From: Pyrocephalus nanus
Taxonomy: Eukaryota > Chordata > Aves > Passeriformes > Tyrannidae
Assembly: GCA_038380795.1 (NCBI GenBank)
Contig: CM076261.1
Coordinates: 8,934,556-8,998,555 of the forward strand
Direction: 5' to 3'
Length of the DNA stretch: 64,000 nt
Part shown: piece by piece, positions 1 through 10,800 of the stretch
How positions within the stretch are numbered: position 1 is the stretch's first letter
Layout of the letters: every line of letters starts with the position of its first letter
Made by a program: the position numbers and the translations under genes
Notes under the pieces: generated by a model
What the model saw: only the letters and a program-made list of their open reading frames with translations
Told to the model about the DNA's origin: nothing
The model's database searches: none

Positions 1-1395
1 AAAGTTAAAGCATGTTGTTAAGGGCACTGTCTAAATGCTTCTGACAGGCTACCAGGCTTGGGCACAATCACCTGTCTAGGAAGCCTGTTCCAGAGTTTGA
101 GTATCCCCTTGGTAATGAAATGCTTCCTAATGTCAAATCTGAACTTTCTTTGATGGGCATAGTTCTGAATTATACCCAAGCATCCTGTCACTGGATCTCA
201 GGGAGAAGAGATCAGCACCTCATGCTCCACTTCCCCTCCTCAGAAAGCTGTAGAGTGACAAGATTGCCCCTCAGCTTCCTTTTCTCCAAACTAGACAAAC
301 CCAGCATTCCCAGCTGCTCTTCATAGGACATTCCTTCCAGCCCTTTCACCAGTTTTGTTGTCTTCTTCAAGTACCTGAACATTTATCTTTAATTGTGGGG
401 CCCAGAGCTACAGAGTGGTCAAATTGAGGCCTCACCAACACTTCTGTTGACCAGCTGGTTGTGCTATGTCTGGTGCTCCCCAGGCTCTTAGCTGCCAGAG
501 CACCCTGCTGGCTCCTTTTGAGCCTGCTGCCAAACTGTTAACACCCCCAGATGTCACTTTCTGCAGGGCTGTTCTCCAGCCACTCCTTGTCTAGGTTATA
601 CTTGTGCCCAGCATTACTCCATCCTAGGTGCAGAAACTTGTTAAATTTCATCCCAGTAATCACAGCCCATTGGTGCAATCTGTCTATATCCCACTGTATG
701 GCAGCTTGTCCCAAACAACACCTCCCACTGTGGTCTTGTTGGTGTCAAACTTGCTAATGTTGCACTCAACTCCTGCATCCAGATCATTCATAAATATGAG
801 AAACAGAACTGGCCATAGAACTGATCCCTGAGGAGCACCACTGGTGACCCACTGACAGCCAGATGTAGCCCCATGCACCACAACGCTTTGAGCCCTGCCC
901 TACAGGCAGTTCCTCACTCAAGCACATCTTAAACCCACTCATCCCACAGCTGAACAACTTGTCCAGAAGGATTCTGTGAAGGACAATATCAAAAGCCTTA
1001 CTAAAATCCAGGAAAAATACATCCACCACCTTCCCTTCATCCACTGGGCAGGTGACCTTATCATAGAAGGATATCAAACTAGTTAAACAGGACTACTTTC
1101 CCTTTGTGAATCTGTGTCGACTGTGCCTGATGAATGCATTGACCTTTAAATGCCTTTCAGCAGTACCCCGTATAACCTTCTTCATACTTTTTTCAGGAAC
1201 TGAGGTTAGAATAACAGGGCTGCAGGTTCCTGGGTCTTCCTTCATGCCCTTTTTGTAAATTGGAATAACACTGTCCAGCTTCCAGTCAACAAGGACCTCC
1301 CCACACTCCCATGACCTTTGATAGATAATCAAAAGGGGTCCTGCCATAACATCCACCAGCTCCTTCAGTACTCCATGGTTTAATTTATCTAAACT
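1..1395 (-). mobile_element. CR1 LINE fragment with degraded reverse transcriptase, cut by the window edge
   Basis: The minus strand carries the central and C-terminal part of a CR1 reverse transcriptase in broken frames. At 1093-1356 it reads RSWECGEVLVDWKLDSVIPI and KKGMKEDPG. At 784-1077 it reads SFYDKVTCPVDEGK followed by FLDFSKAFDIVLH. At 684-881 it reads WVTSGAPQGSVLWPVLF and NDLDAGVECNISKF. The catalytic FADD box after SKF is destroyed (SKFDTNKT). Bases 1-400 match the region downstream of the polymerase (the LDIRKxF and WNxLPR part). At least two frameshifts and several stops make it inactive. Homology fades near 1395, a 5' truncation typical of LINEs. The 3' end is outside the window. 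It lies in the same orientation as PIEZO2. Confidence 0.93.
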
Positions 1396-1864
1396 GGTGG
1401 AGACACTATAATTCCATCAAAATAAAAGCACAGATAAAATTTAAAGGAAAAATCAAACACTTTAGTATATCCAAAACTCCTTAAAGGTGCATTTGCAGAT
1501 GGTTCCTATAAGAGGAACCACTAGCAAATGAAAAGACAGAATTCAGAAAAATCTTGATAAATAAAACTATTTTGGAAAAAAATGGGAAAACATAAACTTT
1601 CACTACACTGGAAAAATACTCACCTACAAAAATATGGGATTGAAAAAAGTGGTCTGTTCCAGAGAAAAGGAATTGTGGGTTTCAGTGAAACAAAAATAAA
1701 GTATGAGACAATATTACCATTGCAAAAAGTACCCTATAATAATGCATAAATAGGGAGTTTGACTTGCAGACACTTTGGTAATTGTTATATTTCAGTATAT
1801 GCTAGCAAATTCTCAGCTGAAATACTGCCTTGCTTTGGACACTGAACTTCAAGAAATATCTGGA
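1396..1864. other. Unique AT-rich intron sequence
   Basis: I see no gene and no recognisable repeat between the two CR1 fragments. The sequence is AT-rich with short A runs. Confidence 0.6.
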
Positions 1865-2245
1865 ACCCTTGGAGAAAACAGAATTAAACCAACAATGATA
1901 AGACTAATCTCCGTCCTGGAAAACATGATGCATAAAGAAAGTTTGAAGAGATTGAGGCTGTGTAAAAAGAGAATGAGAGCAGAGTACACATGACAGATAT
2001 GACTGCGGCCTTCAAATACATAACAGGTAACCATAAAGACTAAGGAAAAGTTTTCCTTCATTTCCACATCATGCTGAAAGATGCAGAGAGGGTATTTTGA
2101 CTAATGGCAAAAAAATTTCCTAATGATAAGCATCAGAAAAGACTTTAGCTGTAAAAAATGTGTTATTAATAGTTGATCCGGGTCTGGATAGGGAAACAGA
2201 AAACTCCAGACTTCCAGTCTACACTTTTGAACTTCTTATTGAGTA
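1865..2245 (+). mobile_element. Ancient, highly diverged CR1 LINE fragment
   Basis: The plus strand follows the order of the CR1 3' coding region in a worn form. It has atgataagactaatctccg (consensus-like atgatcagagggctggag), then gaagagattgaggctgtgta, then gcggccttcaaatacataac, then aaaaaaatttcctaatgata, then gttgatccgggtctggatag. These segments occur in the right order and spacing for CR1, but no frame is kept. It looks much older than the other copies, possibly an early CR1 subfamily. Boundaries are approximate. Confidence 0.6.
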
Positions 2246-3134
2246 AAAAGAGTTGGATAAACACTAACAGCCAAGTCTAAAATGAAGGGATGATAACACT
2301 GTGCAGATGCTATGGGCAAAGTCCTGTTGTTTCTCCAACTATGGCTTAGCACACAGCTGCAGTCAGTTTTTCAAAGCACTATTCATATAGCTGGGGCACA
2401 GGAAATACAGTGGGGCTATGCCACCAGATAGTTAAAAGCAGAAGTGCTACCAAAGTACTTTTGGGAATGGGAATTCTGTGTTTTCCTCACCCACACAGTA
2501 CTATCTATGTTCTGCTGCCATTTAATGACAAAAATTGATCTTACTGCCTGATCTACCAAATGCCTTGGCCTTTTCAATCCTCTACATTCACAATGGGCTT
2601 TATACATTCTTTAGCTTCTCCTTCAGTACCTTAGGGGTCCAGCTTCCATAATGCCAGTATCACATGCCCCTCATTATTAGCTTCACCTGAAGCTCATAGA
2701 CTATGGCCATACCAGAAAACTAAATCGTGCCAGTTTACCCTTCAGACATATTCTGGCACTGAAATTCAACAGCCAAATTTTTTGTGTTGTAAAGTTAACA
2801 AAAACCTCAAAACAACTTTGGTCAGTTAACCTTCTCTCTCAGATAACTGAGGCACAGTTTGGAAGTTCCTCTGGGCCAAATAACATCCCCAAAAGGCAAA
2901 TTCACACCACACTCTGTGCCCAGGAAGCAAAGAGAGCTTAATGGTGAGGGTGTGGGCATCTCATTTCAACTAGTTTCAGTGTCAGAGAGCAATCTGGGGC
3001 ACATTTAATATACTCCTACAGCTATACCCATTGTCCTGTGGGGCCCCAAGTAAGAAAATCATTATTAATGGCAGCTAGAATATAAACCGTTGCACTCGAC
3101 AACTGTGAATAAACAGACACAAATAGTGCATTTT

Positions 3135-3160
3135 ATCCTGAAGAGTGGACTCTTCAGGAT
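3135..3160. repeat. Perfect 12-bp inverted repeat with 2-base centre
   Basis: The arms atcctgaagagt and actcttcaggat flank gg. In plus-strand RNA the stem could extend to 3130-3165 through one G-U and four A-U pairs, making a hairpin of about 17 bp. No ORF or known element accounts for it. Confidence 0.85.
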
Positions 3161-4052
3161 GAAATAATTATTTTAATTCCCACTGCAGACCCCAGTCCCC
3201 ACCATAAAAGGAGGAAAAATTCAGTGGTTCCATCTCTGTCTTGGACAGTTAGGAACTCTCTACTCATACAAATGTATCTAGATGATGCAATTACTCCAAT
3301 CTAAGAAAAAATTACATCTTCATAGTCATAAGAATACTAAACACATATAGGAAAACAACTCATCCAGTTCACTCAATGAATGATAGACATTTAAAAAAAA
3401 GAAAAGAAAATGGATTTTTAGACTGTGAAGGCCTGATTTGAACAACAAAGCCCAAGATATTCCAGTTAAAACTGGTATTTCATGAACACAATTATGCCTT
3501 TTATTTTAAGAAATTAAAAAAGTTAGAGGTGAAATGGTACTGCTTACTCCAAGTTTCCTTAGGATTTTGTTACTTTAAGTCAAATGCTTAACTTCACATA
3601 AGGTTTCTTGTGTTGAATTGTAGTACAACTGTTTACTCAAGTGGCAGCAGCATACTTTGTGAAAAATTAAATGGACATTTATCAAAGGTAAGTTGACAGG
3701 TTTAAATGTTAAATGTAAGCACTGTAACACAAGTACAAATAATTTCTACCTGGAGGTTACATATCTAAATCACTGGATAGATATTTTAATTAACTTCTGC
3801 ACAATGAAGAATGTTTGCTTTCTGAATTATTGAACAACATTTCCTGAGAGAGGAAGATACAAAATGTCATGCAATATATTTTCAAGTAGAGCTAGCATAT
3901 AAATAAAAATTTGAAAATCCTTCTTCCCATACAGCACAGGCAAGAAAGGGATGAATACTCTTTAGAAATATAAATTTTGCAGTCAAGATTTAAAGTTAAA
4001 AGAAATGAAAAACTTCAGAAAGTTATGCCAGAGAGAGGCATAATACATGGAT

Positions 4053-4063
4053 GGGGGGGGGGG
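4053..4063 (+). repeat. G11 homopolymer
   Basis: An uninterrupted run of eleven G bases, likely length-variable. Confidence 0.95.
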
Positions 4064-4232
4064 TTCATTACTATATCTCATTTTACTCTTAGCCCATTGG
4101 ATTATGATCTAATAACACAAATATGTAGCTACCTCATGTTCTGAGGTGATTTTGAGAAAGCCTAAAAAATGAAGACATACAATAGTCGGTGGTAAACTCA
4201 AAGAAACTGCATCTCTTGTGGGAACAAAGTAC

Positions 4233-4256
4233 ATATATATATATATATATATATAT
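4233..4256. repeat. (AT)12 microsatellite
   Basis: Twenty-four bases of perfect AT dinucleotide repeat, about 210 bp downstream of exon 3 on the coding strand. It is likely polymorphic. Confidence 0.97.
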
Positions 4257-4467
4257 GTCATAGTTATATATACATTTATATTGTTTCTAAAACCCATCCA
4301 GTCTTCTTGCCCTGCTAGGAGTAACTCTTAAGGTTAAAAACTGGATAACAGAAGCAAGCTGCAAACCCACAGGAGCACAATGCTAAGTGCCTTCTCATCA
4401 ACCCTTCACCTTTCAAACCACTGAAGCATTTGGATGTTTAAAATGCTAATAAAAACTAAAATGTTTT

Positions 4468-4473
4468 ACTCAC
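4468..4473 (-). other. PIEZO2: Splice donor of PIEZO2 exon 3
   Basis: The minus strand reads TTTAACT|gtgagt, a near-perfect donor. It ends the exon after the first base of a codon, matching the phase of the previous exon. Confidence 0.92.
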
Positions 4474-4599
4474 AGTTAAAACCAGGTTCAATAGTTTTTC
4501 CAGCTTCAAGACTGTTTATTGTAATCTGAAAGATGATGTGCAGCAGCAGAAATGATAGACTGGTGAAACACAGAGATTTTAATAATCGTCCTGTATGCC
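4474..4599 (-). CDS. PIEZO2: PIEZO2 coding exon (exon 3 by mammalian numbering)
   Basis: This is the next PIEZO2 coding exon. It is too short and too tightly bounded by stops to stand out as an open reading frame. The minus strand reads GG, then 41 codons, then T. It begins HTGRLLKSLCF, continues with the hydrophobic segment TSLSFLLLHIIFQITINSL, and ends EAGKTIEPGFN. With the G left by the upstream exon it makes the family motif GHTGRLLKSLCF. The final T begins the next codon, expected to be the Cys that follows this stretch in PIEZO2. The hydrophobic block fits another blade transmembrane helix, and the polar end fits an extracellular loop. The acceptor is tttttcttttag|GG and the donor is T|gtgagt. 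The length is 126 nt, phase 1-1. Residues near the end (NSLEAGKTIEPGF) differ from my memory of the mammalian protein, as expected for a loop. I assign it from family knowledge, with no alignment run. Confidence 0.95.
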
Positions 4600-4618
4600 C
4601 TAAAAGAAAAAGTATACA
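4600..4618 (-). other. PIEZO2: Splice acceptor of PIEZO2 exon 3
   Basis: The minus strand reads tatactttttcttttag|GGCATACAGG. This is a T-rich tract followed by AG at the point where the translation becomes PIEZO2-like and in frame with the upstream exon. Confidence 0.92.
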
Positions 4619-4773
4619 CACATATAATTGGTGAATTTCCAAACATTACTTAAAGCTTTTAAGTATAAAACCAGTAAAAATATCCTGACCAGGGATATTT
4701 CTACAAGTCAGTTCCTCATTAATCATGATTGTCTCTTATGGTCAAAATTATGGCAAAATTCATACTTAAATTA

Positions 4774-4877
4774 TAGTTTCTTTAAGTATACTTTGCTCAC
4801 AAACAGCAATCACTGCTATTAACAATAGTGTCTTTGAGTACACTTTAATCACAAACAGCAATGATTGCATTTACCAA
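4774..4877. repeat. Two-copy tandem duplication, 52-bp unit
   Basis: The units 4774-4825 and 4826-4877 both start tagt and share tcacaaacagcaat in the middle. By hand count they match at 42 of 52 positions with no gaps. It sits about 175 bp upstream of the exon 3 acceptor on the coding strand. Confidence 0.9.
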
Positions 4878-7800
4878 TATTTCCTTTTCTTTTTTTTTAA
4901 ATTAAAAAAAGCAATTTCTCAAGTCTCTAGATAGCCATTTTAGATCAATAATATTAACAATGTCATAATGTTTATCACCACATTACCTAGTACAAAAACA
5001 AAATATGAAATGATACTTCTCCTTTTGAGAAAATAAAAACCTGTTAATCTAATTACACTTTACAAAACAAATTACATGGGAGGGGGTATAACAATACACA
5101 AACCTCAGTTTGGTTCAGGAGTACAGACTTATTTTCATTGAATGCTTTGCTTTGTGCCAACTGCCCTCTTTACCTTCCTTCAGAAGTTCTGAAAATAGTT
5201 TTCAGTATACACTGCAGAATCCTTTGCCAGACACATTTGATCATAGCTCCTCTATGATTTGCTGAATATATATTCAAAAGCTAATAGAAAATGTTTGACA
5301 AATATTTAGAAATGCCTTATAAATCTTCTAGGAAACACTCAGCTTAATCACAGGCAGCCAAACTTCCAAGGTATGCATAAATAAATTATTAGTATTTCAG
5401 GAAATATGCATCTTCAAGACAAAGTTGAATTGCTGATAAAAGACAACATTAAATATCACCCTACCTAACCTATCTGCAGTAAAAGTTCTATCTCCAAAGT
5501 AGATTTTACAGCACTTGCTTTGTACATTTAAGGGTAATTTTTTAAATGTATGGGTTAAAAACCAGCACTGTTGGAATTCTTATCCAAGGCTCTAAGTAAA
5601 GCTAGAGTTATGGATGGAAAAAGAGTATACCTGTGAAGTGTTCACTCTACATGAAGCTTTTTTTTTCATACTTATTTTGCAAGTATCTGATATACACAAC
5701 TATTAGAAAGAACATGATGGTTCACATTCTGTATCTAGACAATAAATCAGCTTCTTTCTTATATTTGTTATAGTTCAAGCATGTCTTCAATGGCCTGAAG
5801 GGTAGTAGCAAAGAATCAAATAAACATGATTCAACAATTTTAGAAAGTAGTGGACTATCTCATGCCATCAGACTTAAAACTTTTATGATATGATCACTAT
5901 CTTGACTGCAAATTTTGAATACCAAATGCCTTTAATAAACTTGCCTTTTTTTAATATAGTAAACAGTTCAAACAAAATTAAAAATGGCAAGAATGTGCCC
6001 GTGAGTTTCTGTGATCTGAAAGGGAAGATACATTCAGTAGATATGTGTCTTGTGTGACCTATTCACTAATCACCAGAGTCCACACAGAAAGAAGACAACC
6101 TGGGTGGCAGAGCATTACACTAAAAATACTGGATATTAAATTCTTTGGGTAATTTTTTGTTCTTTTTCTGCACAAGCTGGCTTAGTGTCCTGGCTTAGGG
6201 CAATGTCAAAGTTCTGTGGAAGTATAAATAACTAAATAGGTAATATTATCAAAAACATTACAAGAATGAATGCATGACAAGCTACATGTTATTAAATAAT
6301 TTGTCAGATGTGATGTCATATCTAATGCAATCCAAGGACTGCTATATTCTATAATTTTTTGCAAATTTCAATATTTGATGGCTTGCTTCTTCATTACTAG
6401 ATCCCATGCTCATGGTATTACAAGAGATGTATGTTGTAAGTGAACTAAAAATCACCTATCGCAAAGCTGGAGACAGTTTGACAACATAAATTCCATGGTC
6501 TTAACATCTGTGTAAAAAATGTATAGACTTTAAAGTCAGCCTGGTGATTTATGAAGTTCTGAGTCCCAAACTCTCCTCAGTCCTCAGGAGTTAACAATTC
6601 AATAGATATCAAGCACTGAATTTTTCATACAGAAGTGAATTTGAAAGTTATTTGATAGAATTGCCTTAGCCATCCTTGAAAGGAGAAAAACTGCAATACA
6701 GTTAGTCAGTGCACATTCAGTTCCCAAACTTCATGTTTACACATAAAATGAAACTACTGAAAACCTTGGGTACATCTTTCAGTATTTCAATTTTTCAACT
6801 CTCCAAAATATATCTCGGTTTTAGGCTTAAGTTTTTAAAGTTTGAAAGCAAACATGTTTGAATCTAGATTGAACAAAGCATTTCCTTAAAAAAGCCTTAA
6901 CTTTTGCAACTGTACTCCTTTTAACAAATGTAGAAAATGCTGAAAATGTATTTCTTGAAATGCTGAAATGTTGAAAAAAGATCTCTTTCACAAGGTAGGG
7001 AAAATTTTAAAAGACTATAAACACTCATCATAATAAACAGTCTCTCAGTTTACTGGTAAATATGGCAGGGTAAAAACACAGCTGGAAGGTAGCTAGGTAT
7101 GTTCAGTGCAGGTTACAGCATTCCTCAAGGGCTATTCCCTTCATGGCTATCAATGGAACAGGACCACCACCAGATCTTACTGAGCAAGAGCCCTTTACCT
7201 GCACCACATTCATCTGTGCCAGCAGAAAGTAGACACAAAAAGTATCTGAAGAAAAGTAAGAAATACTAAGTTTTGGAGAGACATCGACAAGCTGGCAGAA
7301 ATGGAAGTGCTAAAATTGGTGAATTACTGGATACATAATTTACGTCAAGAAAGAAGTGATGATTTGGATAAGAGATGAGTTTCAGCGTTTGGATAAACAC
7401 ATTTGACTATATTTTTATTTAATTTTTTCTCTTTCTCCTGGAAACTTAGTTCTAAATGACACAAAGAAAAAAACTACCTGTATGCATAGAGAACTGAGAG
7501 GGAGAGAAAAGAGACAGCTAAGATTAAACTCCTGAAATAAAACAGAGCTTCTTAGGAGAAGAAAGATTTTTGTCATCCTTCTTTAATTTGTATTTATTCT
7601 AATTCAGTCACAATGTTACAATTCTTTTTGTAACTTACAAAGCTGTGACTCATAATGTTACAACTCACTTGCTAAAACATACCTTAACTGTTCAGTTGCC
7701 CCAGCATGAAAGTCCTTGGGGACATGAATGGAAGCTGACTGTCACATAGAGAAAGAAATATATATTGCTCAGAAACCTGTGTGGACGGAAGAGATGTGCA

Positions 7801-10800
7801 AGAGAACATTGCTCCAGAAGACACCTAAACTCACAATATACTGATTCCTTAATTTCTTAGATGTATAGACTTGCCTATGCCCATCAAGACTAAAATAAGA
7901 AAAATCTCATGGCAAAACACCTCAGTTTGTAGCTTGAATACTTGGTTCTGATTTTACTCCACCACTAGCTTCAGCAAAATGTGGAGGATGGAAAGGACAG
8001 AGCAGATTTGTTTCAGAACTGGCCTGAAGGACTAAGAAAAAGTGAGTTTGCTTTCAGGTGCCACTTCAGGTGTCATTCCTAATGGCACCAGTGGGACCAA
8101 AACCTGGCATCTGGCTTTAGAAATGTACTCATGTCTCAGAAACACACAGGGAGGTTGCTCCAGCCTCTTTGTCCCTTCAGAAAATTCCTGGCAAAGGGCT
8201 TTGTCCCCTCTGATCTGGCAGGAAGCCAGGCAGGATGTAAATGCTTCATTACCCTCCTTCTCTTTAGCTCAGGTGCAACATTAAACTGGACTCTAGAGGG
8301 CCAAAAGCTTTTCACACATGGCAGAGGAATCCATTTCTTATTTTTCAAAGGTAATCCAGCCAAGAGCCAGATTAGTAATGGCATGTACCCCCAGCCACAG
8401 GCATGTAAACTCAGTACAACTATTTTAACGTGTTCTAATAGGACTGCTGCCTCCAACACACACATGCACCTCTTGACTGCCTACATCGGGATTGTACACA
8501 AAGGTGGAGCCTGCTGCTCACATAATTTCCAACAATGATGAAACGATGAAAAAGAGTACGTTCATGATTAGACAGGCAGTCCTTTGATCTTTCCCTAAAT
8601 CAGCAAGAGTATGACAGAATTTAATTTTTTTGTACACTTGGAACTTCCTCAGAGCTTTTACCAAAAGGATGTGCTTACAGGACATGGAATAACTGAATGG
8701 CCAATAGTCACTGAGACCTGCTTTAAAATCACATATATTAGCTCTTACAATATAAACTGAGCATGAGCCTTGGGCTATTACAAAGATCATACCATACTCA
8801 TACCATACCATATCATATCTTCAGTTACTTGCAAGGTGCATTTTCATTCCACACTACTTGTTTTTCTTATTTGGATCTATTTATGATACATGACAAGGAA
8901 TTGGTTGTCTTCAACAAAGTTAATACTACTACTAACAATTTATTCTGATTTTTTTAATAAGTAGTACCAAGTATCTATATGCAAAGGTGATAAGTTCAAA
9001 GGGTCGGTATCCATTCTGCATACCACAATGACATCAGGAAAGGGAAATTCAAGGAGGAAAATAATTTTTAAAAATTAATTGGAGACTGTTTAGTATTCCA
9101 ACAGTGTAATTAAATCATCACCATCATTATGTATGCTGAATAGACTTCACCTAAAGATTTACGTGTTTGGATGTCTAATTCAAAGGTTTTATTACTTTGC
9201 ACAGGGATTTTGTAAAAAATCTAACCTTAAGGTTGTGTTTTCTGATGTAAGTTGGTTTTGGGACAATTCTAACATCTCTTTTAGCCTAATACTGTAGTCC
9301 AAACTGTTGCAATACTCTTCTTTAACAGTTATGCTCGTGAATTTTTTTACACATCACTTTTTATTCAGATCACAGTAGATGAAATACCAAAGCACAAGTC
9401 ATTTTTCACATAACCTTTGATAGTATATAGAGAATGCTAAATAATAATGTGCATTTATCTCCTGAACTAGTGACAATTCAGTTAATGAAGATACTCTATT
9501 ACAGCCATTGAGGATGTTTTGTTTTTTTTTTTAATAAAACTCTTCATGAGAAAGTGACAAACATAAAAGGAAAGAGCTCTGTGGGCAAGGCTTGGTTGCA
9601 ATAAATTTCTGCAGCACAGAACGGGTCAGTCCCACAGAATTTCTTTCAGCTAGAATTTTAAAATCCTAACTTCCTGACATTCCATCAGCATCCAGAGACC
9701 TTAATCTCCTGCTCCATGGCTCCAAATAGGAGTCTGTCAACATCATCTGTACTGTAGCTTGGGGGACCTTGGGGTGGGAAGCTAAGAAAAAAATTACTTA
9801 AAAATTCACGTCCTTTGTAAAAATCTGGAAGTATGGGGGTCATCTGATCTGTAAAGAAAAAAAAAAAAAAACAACAAACCATGATTTCCCATATAAATGA
9901 GACCCTACCTTTGGTCAGCTCTGTTTTAAGTGTCTCAAGGTATCGCAACTAACGTAACTGATACAACTTACTGACATAAATGCAAGGAAAGAGTTCCAAT
10001 TTGAAGCTGGCTTCTGCCAAAGGCTCAGAGGTGATAGAGTTGGTTCCAGCCGATAATCAGAAAAACATCGTCACTGAGTCAACTATGAACACTGGCCACT
10101 TTGGCCACAAGTGCCAAATGTACATTCACACATTTGAACATATACTCAGTAGAAAGTTTATAAGCATGAAATAAACACTGATATGTCCCTCTTTCATTTG
10201 ACCAGAAAACTTTGTATTTCAGTGTGGGCATTCAGCAACACTGAAGAATACGGGCCAGTCCCCTTTCCTGAATTCATCAGTACTATTGTACACTAATTGA
10301 CACTTAACTCAGCAGGACAGGTCCTGATGACCATGAAGATGAAGAAAGGATTCAAATGAGTTATAAATTCAGTTGAGATTTCCAGACTAGTATGGGGTTA
10401 CATTTGAAAGGCACAAAGCAATTTAGCCCTGTCCAAGAAAGCACTTAAACATATGAGTATTTTTGAGCACATGCACAGGGACTGAAGAGCTTTCAGTGAT
10501 GCATTAAAGCTTCATAAAATAAATCTGACTTCTTCACTGCTAGGGTATTAATACTTGATGTGAGCCAGTCAAAGCAAACAGCTTGCAAGTCAGTGGAAGT
10601 CAAATCTTTTTAGAAACCTCTACATCACCCACTGTTCAAATCAGTGCTCTGCAGACGCTAACTTTCTCTTTTTCTCCTTACAATGCGTAATTACGTCCAA
10701 ATGTGGAGGGTAGGCATAATCTAGTTGTTTTCAATGCCTCTCTTCCACATGCACTTTTGGAGGAGGAGAGAGAGAGTGCCCTCCAGTTTCAGGTTCTGTA

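Larger units (their letters stand above)
1..4473 (-). other. PIEZO2: PIEZO2 intron 3 (5' part, continues past the window)
   Basis: This is sequence downstream of exon 3 on the coding strand. The next PIEZO2 exon was looked for and not found. The stretch holds a CR1 fragment running off the left edge, an older CR1, simple repeats and otherwise unique AT-rich DNA. Confidence 0.85.
2246..4473. other. Mostly unique intron 3 sequence
   Basis: Apart from the hairpin, a G11 run at 4053-4063 and the AT microsatellite, I see no gene, exon or recognisable transposon here. The short ORFs in it have no family resemblance. Confidence 0.6.

Noticed and set aside
1..4473. Search for the next PIEZO2 exon downstream of exon 3
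   Set aside because: No minus-strand segment here encodes the Trp- and Gly-rich stretch expected after the Cys codon, so exon 4 must lie outside the window.
8042..8538. Overlapping open frames of 80, 135 and, on the other strand, 109 codons
   Set aside because: No domain, motif or family resemblance was seen. Frames are open on both strands in a locally less AT-rich stretch, which fits chance. There is no promoter or splice context.
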